Below are positions 19,032 to 27,253 of a stretch of 64,000 nucleotides of DNA, one piece after another. Position 1 is the first letter of the stretch; each line of letters opens with the position of its first letter. Location of the stretch: NCBI RefSeq assembly GCF_009766085.1, contig NZ_LMUF01000028.1, forward strand, positions 22,720 to 86,719. Reading direction: 5' to 3'. The translations under genes and the position numbers were made by a program. The notes beneath the pieces are model-generated. The model did no database searches and was not told the DNA's origin. It saw only the letters and a program-made list of their open reading frames with translations. Origin of the DNA: Burkholderia sp. S171 (GTDB lineage: Bacteria; Pseudomonadota; Gammaproteobacteria; Burkholderiales; Burkholderiaceae).

Positions 19032-19094
19032 GTTTCGGTACCTCTTCGTTGGGCGGGATGGAACCCTCGGCCGCCTTTGCCTACCGCGTCACTT

Positions 19095-19823
19095 TCACTC
19101 GGGAAGCTTCAGCGTTGGCAGCTTGACGAGTTCATCGGCTGAATGCCACAGATGCCGCCGCATGGCTTCCGCAGCGGCATCGGGGTCGCCCGCCAGAATT
19201 CCGGTCGCGATCGCCTCGTGTTCAGCCAGCGAATTGCGCACGATCTGGTCAACGCCAATGCGCTGACGCAACTGGATCATGAACACCGGCAGTTGATACT
19301 TGTCGATCAATTCACTTAATTGAGGATTGCCACACATGTCCACGATGATCCTGTGGAACTGCCGGTTGTCCACCACGAACGCCTGGAAATCCGGCTGCGT
19401 GAAATGACGTCGTCCACGCTCAAGCACTTCGGTAAAGCGGGCGCGGTTGTCGCCTTCATCAATCACCTGGGCCGCGCGCCGCGCCGCATAGCCTTCGAGC
19501 GCCTCGCGGATCTGGTAGATGTGCGCGATTTCATCGACGGATAGACGGCGCACCACCGCGCCTCGATTCGGAATGAGGTCGACCAGGCCATCGGCGGCAA
19601 GACGCCGGAACGCTTCGCGCAACGGGCCACGGCTGATGCCGAGTTCTTCGACCAGATCGCGCGATATCAAGCGTTGACCGGGCACGAGACTGCCCTCGAG
19701 AATCTTGCGCTTCAGCAAGTCGGCGGTGCGATCGACCGTCTCGCCGGTGCGCAAGACCGGTTCGAGCACGGCGTGGACGGCGTCGTCAGCGTGTTCGACT
19801 GATTCGTAATTCATGGTCTGCAT
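19095..19823 (-). CDS. GntR-family regulator (FadR subgroup, FCD domain)
   Basis: A 242-residue protein. The winged helix-turn-helix covers about residues 30-95: ILEGSLVPGQRLISRDLVEE followed by LGISRGPLREAFRRLAADGL. The C-terminal FCD domain has IREALEGYAARRAA, the FHRIIVDMCGNPQL metal/ligand segment and the final HLWHSADEL helix. FCD regulators typically repress catabolic operons and release DNA when an organic acid binds. It is divergent from the ABC operon and lies upstream of leuC on the same strand. The shared promoter contains two mirror copies of a TGTnnnACA-type site, so it probably controls both directions. Confidence 0.92.
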   Translation of the reverse strand: MQTMNYESVEHADDAVHAVLEPVLRTGETVDRTADLLKRKILEGSLVPGQRLISRDLVEELGISRGPLREAFRRLAADGLVDLIPNRGAVVRRLSVDEIAHIYQIREALEGYAARRAAQVIDEGDNRARFTEVLERGRRHFTQPDFQAFVVDNRQFHRIIVDMCGNPQLSELIDKYQLPVFMIQLRQRIGVDQIVRNSLAEHEAIATGILAGDPDAAAEAMRRHLWHSADELVKLPTLKLPE

Positions 19824-19870
19824 GGTTGGACACGGCGTAAAACGCCATGCCGTTTATCTAAAGTATCAAT

Positions 19871-19883
19871 CAAAAGTGTAGGA
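19871..19883 (+). promoter_or_regulatory. Putative GntR operator, copy 1
   Basis: CAAAAGTGTAGGA here is the exact reverse complement of the site at 20021-20033. The inner TGTAGGACA fits the TGTnnnACA core typical of FadR/FCD regulators. It lies 48 bases upstream of the GntR start codon at 19823, in that gene's promoter. Confidence 0.7.
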
Positions 19884-20020
19884 CAAAACTTCAAGTAATC
19901 CGGCTGATTAATGCCGGTGTTTACCCGTGACGAAAACACTAGACTCCATTTTTATAGGGGTTTTAGCGCGATTTAGGTGTAAACAAGCATGCCGAGAACG
20001 CCTCCGGGTGCGGAAAAGTA

Positions 20021-20033
20021 TCCTACACTTTTG
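20021..20033 (-). promoter_or_regulatory. Putative GntR operator, copy 2
   Basis: TCCTACACTTTTG, the mirror copy of 19871-19883. It lies 39 bases before the start codon of the ABC binding-protein gene, a position suited to repress that promoter. Confidence 0.7.
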
Positions 20034-20072
20034 GCATAGACCAACCAAAAGCCGACGTTCAGGAGACATCCG

Positions 20073-21059
20073 ATGAAAGCCATCCACGCGCTGGCGCGGC
20101 TCGCCGCATGCGCTGCATTCGTGACTGCGAGCGCCGCCGGCACCACGAGCCAGGCCGCCACGCTGACGGTGACGCACTGGATCGACGGCATGTACGGCGT
20201 GCCCTTTGCAGTGGCGCTGGAGAAAGGCTACTTCAAGCAGAATGGCGTCGATGTCACCGGCTTCATCACGTCGGAGGGCGGTGGCACGTCGGTGCGCAAC
20301 GCGATGGCATCCGAGATTCCCTACGGCGAAGTCGCGTTGCCGGCGGCTATCGCCGCAATCAAGCAAGGTGTGCCGATCACGATCGTCCATAGCGGTGTGC
20401 AGAGCGTGGCCGACTTGCTATGGGTCGAGTTGAAGGACGGCAACGTGAACGGCATTGCGCAGATGAAGGGCAAGACCATCGGCTATAGCAGTCCGAAGTC
20501 GATGACCGAAATGATCACGATCGTCGGACTCGAGCGCGCGGGATTGACGGGCGAGGTTCAGCGCAAGCCCGTGGGCGCATCCGGCACGATGATGATCGCG
20601 CTGCAGCAGCACGCCGTGGATGTCGCGTATATGACTGAACCCTCGTTCAGCGCGCGTAAGGATCAATTGAGGATCGCGTTCCGCTCAACCGACATCGTGC
20701 CCGCCGAGACGCAGACCGTGGGCGTTGTGCGCACTGACTATTTGAAGGCGCATCCGGATACGGTGAAGGCGATCATTGATGCACGCAGCAAAGGCGTTCG
20801 CTATCTCATTGCACATCGTGAGGAATCCGCACAAATTCTCGCGAAGGCGTACAAGATCGACCCGGCGATCGCAAAATCCGCGATCGACAACTGCCTCGAC
20901 ACGGATCCGAATTACTGGAGCACGGGCCGCTTCAACTACACGAGCATGGACGAAGTGGTCAAGGGTCTCGTGCTGATCAAGGCGATCGAGCCGGGTCCGT
21001 TTGACTGGAAGAAGATCGTCGATGAATCCATGCTGCCGGCAAGCGAGCGTTCCAAGTGA
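20073..21059 (+). CDS. ABC importer periplasmic binding protein, NMT1/SsuA type
   Basis: A 328-residue binding protein with a Sec signal peptide (MKAIHALARLAACAAFVTAS, cleavage probably after SQA near residue 28). The NMT1/THI5-like fold is indicated by EKGYFKQNGVDVTGF, the SEGGGTSVRNAMASEIPYGEV segment and KGKTIGYSSPKSM. AGGAGA precedes the ATG. It is the first gene of a four-gene transporter operon whose promoter holds a GntR site. Ligand unknown; the coupling to the diacid hydratase/lyase genes suggests a related acid or its precursor. Confidence 0.88.
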   Translation: MKAIHALARLAACAAFVTASAAGTTSQAATLTVTHWIDGMYGVPFAVALEKGYFKQNGVDVTGFITSEGGGTSVRNAMASEIPYGEVALPAAIAAIKQGVPITIVHSGVQSVADLLWVELKDGNVNGIAQMKGKTIGYSSPKSMTEMITIVGLERAGLTGEVQRKPVGASGTMMIALQQHAVDVAYMTEPSFSARKDQLRIAFRSTDIVPAETQTVGVVRTDYLKAHPDTVKAIIDARSKGVRYLIAHREESAQILAKAYKIDPAIAKSAIDNCLDTDPNYWSTGRFNYTSMDEVVKGLVLIKAIEPGPFDWKKIVDESMLPASERSK

Positions 21060-21067
21060 GGTTGTCG

Positions 21068-21928
21068 ATGAAACGCGTACCGCTAACGGTCGTGCCGGAT
21101 CGCACATTGGAATGCACACCAGACCACATGCCCTCCGCGATCCATGCCGTCCTCACCGACGTCACGCGCATCTACGCCGGTCAGAAAGGCAAGCCGCCGT
21201 TTCATGCGCTCGGGCCTGTCAGCCTGACCCTGCAGGCGGGCGAGTTTTTCTCGGTGGTCGGCCCGTCCGGGTGCGGCAAGTCCACGCTGCTCGATGTCAT
21301 CGCGGGTCTCAATGCCGCGAGTTCCGGGACTGTCACGTTTGAGGGCGTGCCGGTGCGTGACAAAGTGCCGGAAGGCGTTGCCATCGTCTTCCAGGAGGAC
21401 GCGACGTTTCCCTGGCTCGACGTCTACGATAACGCCGCGTTCGGAGCACGCCGCGCCGGCGTGGCCGAGAACGAGATCCGCGAGCGTGTGGAGCATGCGC
21501 TCGCGTTCATGGGTCTCAAGGCGTTCACGCATTCGTATCCGGTGCAGCTCTCAGGCGGCATGCGCCAGCGCGTGTGCATTGCCCGCGCGATGGTCGTTCG
21601 CCCGCGCCTCATGCTGCTTGACGAACCCTTCGGCGCGCTCGATCAACAAACGCGCCTGCTGATGGGCGAGGAGATACTCAACCTCTGGCGCGAGACCGGC
21701 GCGACAGTGATGCTGATTACCCATTCCATCGATGAAGCCGTCATGCTCTCCGACCGTATCGGCGTGATGTCGTCCTGTCCGGGACGCTTCATCGAAACCA
21801 TCCATACCGGCTGGTCGCGGCAGCGCGACAGCAACACCGCGCTCGACCCGCGCTTCGGCGAACTGACGGCAACGGTCTGGCGCCTGCTGCGAGGCGAGGC
21901 GCTCAAGGCGCTCGGGAACCAATCATGA
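21068..21928 (+). CDS. ABC importer ATP-binding protein (SsuB/TauB type)
   Basis: A 286-residue ATPase. Walker A is GPSGCGKSTLLD, the Q-loop IVFQEDATFPWLD, the signature LSGGMRQRVCIARAM, Walker B LMLLDEPFGALD, and the H-loop ITHSIDEAV. The ATG at 21068 has GAGG six bases upstream; a GTG at 21056 overlaps the previous stop and would add four residues. It is followed by a permease with an ATGA overlap. Confidence 0.92.
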   Translation: MKRVPLTVVPDRTLECTPDHMPSAIHAVLTDVTRIYAGQKGKPPFHALGPVSLTLQAGEFFSVVGPSGCGKSTLLDVIAGLNAASSGTVTFEGVPVRDKVPEGVAIVFQEDATFPWLDVYDNAAFGARRAGVAENEIRERVEHALAFMGLKAFTHSYPVQLSGGMRQRVCIARAMVVRPRLMLLDEPFGALDQQTRLLMGEEILNLWRETGATVMLITHSIDEAVMLSDRIGVMSSCPGRFIETIHTGWSRQRDSNTALDPRFGELTATVWRLLRGEALKALGNQS

Positions 21929-22683
21929 AGCTCGCGGCGCGGTGGCGTCTGGCGCTTGTCGTGGCGTTTGTCGCCGCGCTGGAAGTCGCGAGCCGGTGCG
22001 CGTGGATCGATCCCGTCTCGTTCATTCCTCCCTCGAAAATGGCGCAAGGCGCGTGGGCGCTGCTGGCATCGGGCGACTACACGAACGACATCCTGCAGAC
22101 GCTGGCCAATGCGTCGCTCGCGGTAGTGCTTGCGGTTGCGGGTGGCTTCTTTTTCGGGGTGTGCCTCTTCAAGCTGCCGCGCCTGCGCCGCGTGGTCGAC
22201 CCGCTCCTGCTCTCGTACTACGCAGTGCCCATCTTCGTGGTGTATCCGGTGCTGATCGTCATCTTTGGCCTAAACCGCTGGCCGTTGATTGCGATCGGCT
22301 TCCTGTTCGGTGTCGTCGCGATGGCGACCAACACGCTCAACGGACTCGAACGCGTTCCGCCCGTGCTGTTGCGCTCGGCTCGCGCCATGCGCATGAGCAC
22401 GATCGATGAAATCCGGCTGATCACGCTGCCCGCGAGCGTGCCGTTCGTGTTCACGGGCGTCAAGCTGACGGTGGTGTATGCGTTCATCGCGGTGATCGCG
22501 GGCGAGTTCGTGCTGGCCGGCTCGGGCTTCGGGTTCCGGATCGCGTATGCATATAACAACTTTGATAACCCGACGATGTACGGCCTCATGCTGCTGTTAC
22601 TCGTATTCGTCGGGACGTTGAACATGCTGCTGCACATGGCCGAGGAACGTCTTTACAGCCGCACCCAGAGGACGTCCGCATGA
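21925..22683 (+). CDS. ABC importer permease 1
   Basis: A 252-residue BPD-type permease with about six hydrophobic segments. The cytoplasmic EAA loop reads RSARAMRMSTIDEIRLITLP, matching the EAAxxxGxxxxxxFxxIxLP pattern. It is translationally coupled to the ATPase upstream and to the second permease downstream, both by ATGA overlaps. Two different permeases imply a heterodimeric membrane channel, unlike the usual SsuC homodimer. Confidence 0.9.
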   Translation: MKLAARWRLALVVAFVAALEVASRCAWIDPVSFIPPSKMAQGAWALLASGDYTNDILQTLANASLAVVLAVAGGFFFGVCLFKLPRLRRVVDPLLLSYYAVPIFVVYPVLIVIFGLNRWPLIAIGFLFGVVAMATNTLNGLERVPPVLLRSARAMRMSTIDEIRLITLPASVPFVFTGVKLTVVYAFIAVIAGEFVLAGSGFGFRIAYAYNNFDNPTMYGLMLLLLVFVGTLNMLLHMAEERLYSRTQRTSA

Positions 22684-23459
22684 GCACCTTGCTAACAACA
22701 TCACCGCTCAAGCCGACGCATCAGCACCGCAAGTGGAGCGATGGCGTATTGCTCGTCGTTGCGCTCCTTGCGCTTTGGCAGGTGTCAAGCTTGCTGCTCG
22801 GCGCTGACGTGCTGCCCGGTCCGTGGCTCACGCTCATCAAGCTGAAGTCGATCATGAGCGACGACGATTTCCCGGAGAACCTGCGCGTGACCTCGGTCGC
22901 GTTCGCACTGGCCTTCGCGATATCGTGCATCGGCGGCGTATGTCTCGGCCTGGTGCTCGGCGCGCGGCGCTTGATGGGCGACATTGTCGAGCCGATCCTG
23001 ATGGCGTTCTACGCCATTCCGAAGATCACGCTCTACCCCGTCGTACTCCTGATGTTTGGTCTTGGGCTTTATGCAAAGGTCACGTTCGGCGTGATCCACG
23101 GCATCATCCCGATCACCATTTTCACCATGAACGCCGTACGCAACATGCGTCCCGTGTTTGCGCGTACGGCGCGTGCGTGCCGGTTGCCGCCGGTCTCGTA
23201 TGCGCGTTACGTATTGCTGCCGGCTGCCGTGCCTGAGGTGCTGGCGGGCTTGCGCATCGGCTTTTCGCTGACCTTGCTCGGCACGCTGATCGGCGAGATG
23301 TTCGCGTCGCAAAGCGGGATTGGACACATGCTGATGATCGCCATGGGCCGCAACGATTCGCAGACCATCATCGCGCTCGCGAGTCTTCTTTTCATCTTCG
23401 CGACCGTGGTGAATCTCGCGTTGCTGAAGTGGCATCAACGTCTGATCAAGGCCCCCTAA
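22680..23459 (+). CDS. ABC importer permease 2
   Basis: A 259-residue permease with about six hydrophobic segments and the EAA-like loop RTARACRLPPVSYARYVLLP. PKITLYPVVLLMFGLG is a typical SsuC/TauC helix. It overlaps permease 1 by four bases. The sequence is clearly diverged from permease 1, so this is not a recent duplication. Confidence 0.9.
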   Translation: MSTLLTTSPLKPTHQHRKWSDGVLLVVALLALWQVSSLLLGADVLPGPWLTLIKLKSIMSDDDFPENLRVTSVAFALAFAISCIGGVCLGLVLGARRLMGDIVEPILMAFYAIPKITLYPVVLLMFGLGLYAKVTFGVIHGIIPITIFTMNAVRNMRPVFARTARACRLPPVSYARYVLLPAAVPEVLAGLRIGFSLTLLGTLIGEMFASQSGIGHMLMIAMGRNDSQTIIALASLLFIFATVVNLALLKWHQRLIKAP

Positions 23460-23486
23460 CCAACACGCTCATCCTGGAGAACGACA

Positions 23487-24257
23487 ATGACCGAGACACT
23501 GACGGCCGCACGCATCAAGGTATTTTGGCAACCGGGATGTTCGTCGTGCCTGCGCACGAAAGAGTTTCTGACGGAACAGGGCATAGAGTTTGAATCGCTG
23601 GACGTTCATAACGATCCCGCCGCACGCGCTCAACTGATAGAACTCGGCGCGCGAAGCGTGCCGGTGGTATCGATCGGCACGCGTTATACGTTCTGCCAGT
23701 CGATCAACGACGTCATCAAGTTCCTCGATCTGAAAACCCGCGTGATGGACCCGCTTCCGCCTGCGCAACTCGTGGCGAAGCTCGACTTGCTGATGAACGC
23801 GAATGCGCGCTACGTGCGTCAGTTCACGCCCGAGCAACTCAAGACGCCTTTTCGCAACCGCAACCGGACGCCGGCGGGACTGGGGTTTCACATGTTCCGC
23901 GTCGCCGAGATGGGCATGCAGGCAGCGCAGGGCATTCCGTTGCGCTTCGAATCATTCGATGAACTTCCGCCCGATGACTGGAGCGGCGAGGACATCGCAA
24001 GGTGGGGCGAGGACGTGCATGCGCGTTTTTTGGCATGGTGGGAAACGCAGGAGGATCCGAGTATCGGTTTCACGGTGCAAACCTATTATGGCGTCCGGCC
24101 GTTTCACGAAGTGCTCGAACGTACTGCGTGGCATGCGGCCCAGCATACGCGGCAGGTCATGCTGATGCTGGAAAGCAATGGTATCGAGCCGGATGGGCCG
24201 TTGACCGCAGCCGATCTTGAAGGCCTGCCTGTGCCGCACGAGGTGTGGGACCGGTGA
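23487..24257 (+). CDS. Glutaredoxin-DinB domain fusion
   Basis: A 256-residue protein with two domains. Residues about 8-85 are glutaredoxin-like: IKVFWQPGCSSCLRTKEFL holds a CxxC redox pair and SVPVVSIGTRY the cis-Pro loop. Residues about 95-256 look like a DinB/maleylpyruvate-isomerase-type four-helix bundle, with candidate metal ligands in GFHMFRVAEMG and WHAAQHTRQ (H-x3-H). DinB-fold enzymes include thiol-dependent maleylpyruvate isomerases. The gene follows the permease by 27 bases with GGAGA before its ATG. I infer a thiol-dependent isomerase or transferase acting on the imported compound. Confidence 0.75.
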   Translation: MTETLTAARIKVFWQPGCSSCLRTKEFLTEQGIEFESLDVHNDPAARAQLIELGARSVPVVSIGTRYTFCQSINDVIKFLDLKTRVMDPLPPAQLVAKLDLLMNANARYVRQFTPEQLKTPFRNRNRTPAGLGFHMFRVAEMGMQAAQGIPLRFESFDELPPDDWSGEDIARWGEDVHARFLAWWETQEDPSIGFTVQTYYGVRPFHEVLERTAWHAAQHTRQVMLMLESNGIEPDGPLTAADLEGLPVPHEVWDR

Positions 24258-24292
24258 ACGGCTTTGTCATCGTTGTCGCATTAGGCATTGGT

Positions 24293-24369
24293 CGCGGTTT
24301 GCCCGGTGTAAGTTGAGCCTTCGCGACATCAAAAAGTTACTGTTCGAGCGCGGAGTTGTGACGAGCTAC
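24293..24369 (+). pseudogene. IS6-family transposase fragment
   Basis: The frame reads ARCKLSLRDIKKLLFERGVV followed by TSY. This matches the N-terminal helix-turn-helix of IS6/IS26-type transposases (family form: RY-x-LSLRDIEELLxERGVxVSYETVRRW). Homology stops at TSY, and no DDE core or terminal repeat is visible. It lies directly between the Grx-DinB gene and a porin tail, so it marks an old insertion or deletion endpoint. Confidence 0.65.
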
Positions 24370-24405
24370 GCCCTGAAGGAAGTCCCATCGGGAAGGGCGA
24401 GCAAT

Positions 24406-24562
24406 TTATAAAAAGTGCTGCACGCCGAGGGCAATCACACTTTGATGATTGGTTTTCGCATCAGCTGGCGAAAGGCCGTAGATCTGGGCTGCGCGCGACC
24501 GGCGCTCAAAACCGTTTTCGGCGCCGAGCCCAAAGAGCAATCGCTGCCACCACGCAGCCTCG
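24406..24562 (-). pseudogene. Porin C-terminal remnant
   Basis: The minus strand encodes about 45 residues ending RAAQIYGLSPADAKTNHQSV and IALGVQHFL before TAA. Burkholderia porins end in a beta strand of the form N-x-x-x-V-x-x-G-x-x-H-x-F, and AQIYGL is common just before it. The final residue is Leu after Phe. No start or barrel remains. It lies immediately downstream of the FAH gene on the same strand, so a porin probably once closed that operon. Confidence 0.5.
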
Positions 24563-24569
24563 ACAGCGC

Positions 24570-25454
24570 CTACGCGCCCTCTTCGTCGACGACCTCGTTT
24601 ATCACCCTACCGATCCTCTCCACTTCGACCTCGACCGTATCGCCGGCCTTGACGAACAGCGGCGGCTTGCGCGCCGCACCGACGCCTGCAGGCGTTCCGC
24701 TCACAATCACGTCCCCTGGTTTGAGAACGAACGCTTCGCTTAAGTACGCGATGATTTGGCCGACGTCGAAGATCATGTTCGCCGTGTTCGACTGCTGGAC
24801 GATTTCATCGTTGACGCGGGTCGTGATCGCGAGTCCTTTTCCAAGTGGAGGCAATGCGTCGGCGGTCACGAAGTAAGGTCCAACCGAACCGCTCGAATCG
24901 AAATTCTTCCCCATTGTCCATTGCGGTCCGCGTTTGAGTTGATAGTCACGAATCGACCCTTCGTTCGAAACCGAATAGCCGGCGATATACGCGTTGGCAT
25001 CACTGGCATCGATATACCGTCCGCCGCGTGACAGCACCGCCACCATCTCGCCTTCGTAGTCGAACGCATCGGACAATCTCGGCTTCACGATCGGTACGCC
25101 ATGTCCGACGAAACTCTCGAGGGTTCGCAGGAACACCACCGGATAGGCGGGTTTTTCCATTTTGCTTTCGTCGGCGTGGTCGGCGTAGTTCAGGCCGATG
25201 CAGAAGATCCGGGCGTTCGGCGAGATGGGCGGCAGCAGCGTTTGTGTGGTGAGGTCGACGGGCTTTGCAGACGTTGTTTCGATTGCGCGGCGAATGGTGC
25301 CGCGTTGTGCGTCGTCGAGTGTCGCAACGTCGGTTGGCGTCACGGCAAAAGGGAGTTCGAGATCGGTGATGTCGAACCACGTGTCGGTCGACTGCTGGTC
25401 GGCGGCGGCCGCAATGCCTGTCGTAGCGGCCTTTTTGTAGAAAGCGAAACGCAT
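24570..25454 (-). CDS. Fumarylacetoacetate hydrolase family protein
   Basis: A 294-residue FAH-fold hydrolase/isomerase. The core has IFCIGLNYADHADESKMEKP, FDYEGEMVAVLSRGGRYI (metal ligands of the D-x-E-x-E type) and the C-terminal VIVSGTPAGVGAARKPP. Members cleave or isomerise acylpyruvates and 2-oxo-dienedioates made in aromatic degradation. I chose the ATG at 25454 (GGAG seven bases upstream). It lies 75 bases after the FAD monooxygenase on the same strand, probably in one operon, and likely acts on a ring-cleavage product. Confidence 0.9.
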   Translation of the reverse strand: MRFAFYKKAATTGIAAAADQQSTDTWFDITDLELPFAVTPTDVATLDDAQRGTIRRAIETTSAKPVDLTTQTLLPPISPNARIFCIGLNYADHADESKMEKPAYPVVFLRTLESFVGHGVPIVKPRLSDAFDYEGEMVAVLSRGGRYIDASDANAYIAGYSVSNEGSIRDYQLKRGPQWTMGKNFDSSGSVGPYFVTADALPPLGKGLAITTRVNDEIVQQSNTANMIFDVGQIIAYLSEAFVLKPGDVIVSGTPAGVGAARKPPLFVKAGDTVEVEVERIGRVINEVVDEEGA

Positions 25455-25528
25455 GATGAGTCTCCTGGAAGCTATAGAACATCGGCGGCCCGATCGAACG
25501 AGCGCCGAATGAGGGGTTCGAGCGATGG

Positions 25529-27160
25529 CTAGTGAGACGCGCCTGTCACGATGCCGAGCACGCCATCGAGATCCTCCGGCATCGCATCGCCGCGCCACGC
25601 GACATGCTGGTCCGGCCGTATCAATGTAAAGCGCGCGCCGTACAGCTCACGCAACGCGGGATCGTCGATGCTGACCGACGTGAGTGGAATACCTCGCTTG
25701 GCGGCACAAGCAAGCATCGGCGCGGCTGCCGCCGCGGGGCCCGCCGTAACCAGTAGCGTGAAGCCGTCGCCGAAGCGGTCATACAGCGCTTCGCCGCGTG
25801 CGGTCGAGTCGCCGCCTGATAGCCAGACGTGCGGCGCCCGACCGCCCGGGCACGCGGACGGCGCGTAGTCGCGATAGTGTGTTGGAGGTGGCGCGCTGCC
25901 GTCGCCGACGACCACCGGCGAGCCGTCATAGCGATAGCCGAGCACGACGCCGAGCGTGTCGAATTCACGGGTCTTCGATTCAACAATCCGCTCCGACGCA
26001 CTCCGCCGTGCTGCTTCCCCCGCAGCGTTGTCGGCTTCAAGGTTGTCGATGGCAAGCGACTCGGACGAATGCGTGTGATTGATCACGGCTTCGTCAATGG
26101 TGCGCAGATGCACGGGGCGACGTTCCTCGCCGTAGCTGTCGAGCAGCGCGTCGCCCCCCCAGCCTTGCAGCACGGCAGCAAGCTTCCAGCCGATATCGAC
26201 CGCATCGCCGACGCCGAGATTCATGCCGTAGCCGCCGTACGGTGGATGCAAATGGCACGCATCGCCCGCGAGAAACACGCGGCCTTCGCGATACCGCTCC
26301 GCGACGAGCCGGTAAGCGGTCCAGTCGCTGATCGACAGCACTTCCGGATCGAGGTCGAGTGCAGTAGCGCGGCGCAGCGCGTCCACCACATCGTCGTCTT
26401 CGGTGCGCGGCGTGAAGCCGAAATACCAGCGGCCGCCGTCGTCCATCGGGCCCATCACCGACGGCGTATCGGCGTTGACGATCCAGTACGCGACCGCATC
26501 GCCGAGTTCATGCCGCCGCTGCAATTCAGGAGAACGGAAGATCAGCATCCGGTGTTTGGACAACGCGCCGTCGCCGGTCATGCGGATGCCGAGCGCGGCC
26601 CGGGTCGCGCTGCCCGCGCCGTCGGCGCCGATCACATAGCGGCTTTCAATCTGTTCCGTGCCGTTCGCTGTTTCGAGCGTCAGCGTGACGCGCTCGTAAG
26701 TTTGTGTAAGCGCTTTAACCGTGGTGTTGAAGCGCAGCGTCGCGGCCGGCAATTCGCGCGCGTGCTCGACCAGCGTCTCCTCCAGCTTGTATTGCGGAAT
26801 CCATTGCGCGTGTTCGGCGTACAGCGGATGCCGTCCCGGCCGGCAGAAGAATGCGTTTTCGAAACGCGCGAGCGGCTTGCCGGCGAGCCGCGTCGCGAAT
26901 ACGACATTGGACGGGTAGTCGATCCCGAACGGCGCACGCTCCCGCAAACGATCGACAATCCCCCAGCGACGCAAATGTTCGCACGTGCGCACGTTGCAGG
27001 TTTTGGCGCGTGGCGCGTGACCTACCCGGTCGTTGCGTTCGACCAGCAGGCAACGGATGCCGCGCCGCGCGAGTTCGATGGTGGCCGCGAGACCGACCGG
27101 ACCGGCGCCGATGATCACGACGTCCCATACCGGTTGTCCCTGTGGCTCTGGAATGCTCAT
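25529..27160 (-). CDS. FAD-dependent aromatic monooxygenase (class A hydroxylase)
   Basis: A 543-residue flavoprotein hydroxylase. Seen are the GxGxxG dinucleotide motif in VVIIGAGPVGLAATIELARR, the DG motif YVIGADGAGSATRAALG and the GD motif VFLAGDACHLHPPYGGYGMN. The C-terminal thioredoxin-like domain ends in FTLIRPDQHVAWRGD. This is the PheA/TfdB/MhpA group, which hydroxylates a phenolic ring with NADPH and oxygen. GAGGAG lies before the ATG. It is divergent from a LysR gene, and its promoter shares motifs with the porin-dioxygenase operon downstream. Confidence 0.92.
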   Translation of the reverse strand: MSIPEPQGQPVWDVVIIGAGPVGLAATIELARRGIRCLLVERNDRVGHAPRAKTCNVRTCEHLRRWGIVDRLRERAPFGIDYPSNVVFATRLAGKPLARFENAFFCRPGRHPLYAEHAQWIPQYKLEETLVEHARELPAATLRFNTTVKALTQTYERVTLTLETANGTEQIESRYVIGADGAGSATRAALGIRMTGDGALSKHRMLIFRSPELQRRHELGDAVAYWIVNADTPSVMGPMDDGGRWYFGFTPRTEDDDVVDALRRATALDLDPEVLSISDWTAYRLVAERYREGRVFLAGDACHLHPPYGGYGMNLGVGDAVDIGWKLAAVLQGWGGDALLDSYGEERRPVHLRTIDEAVINHTHSSESLAIDNLEADNAAGEAARRSASERIVESKTREFDTLGVVLGYRYDGSPVVVGDGSAPPPTHYRDYAPSACPGGRAPHVWLSGGDSTARGEALYDRFGDGFTLLVTAGPAAAAAPMLACAAKRGIPLTSVSIDDPALRELYGARFTLIRPDQHVAWRGDAMPEDLDGVLGIVTGASH

Positions 27161-27174
27161 GTGTCTCCTCGCTC

Positions 27175-27196
27175 CCGTGTATGTCCTGATTGACGC
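27175..27196 (+). promoter_or_regulatory. LysR-linked motif upstream of the monooxygenase
   Basis: CCGTGTATGTCC followed by GATTGACGC. Both blocks recur upstream of the porin gene at 28225-28252 with one change (CCGTGTATGACC) and a longer spacer. The part CGTGTATG is also repeated in reverse as CATACACG at 27244-27251. It sits between the divergent monooxygenase and LysR genes. Confidence 0.6.
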
Positions 27197-27253
27197 TCAC
27201 CATGCTAGTTGCCGATAGTAGGCGCCGTATAGATCATTCCATTCATACACGCT

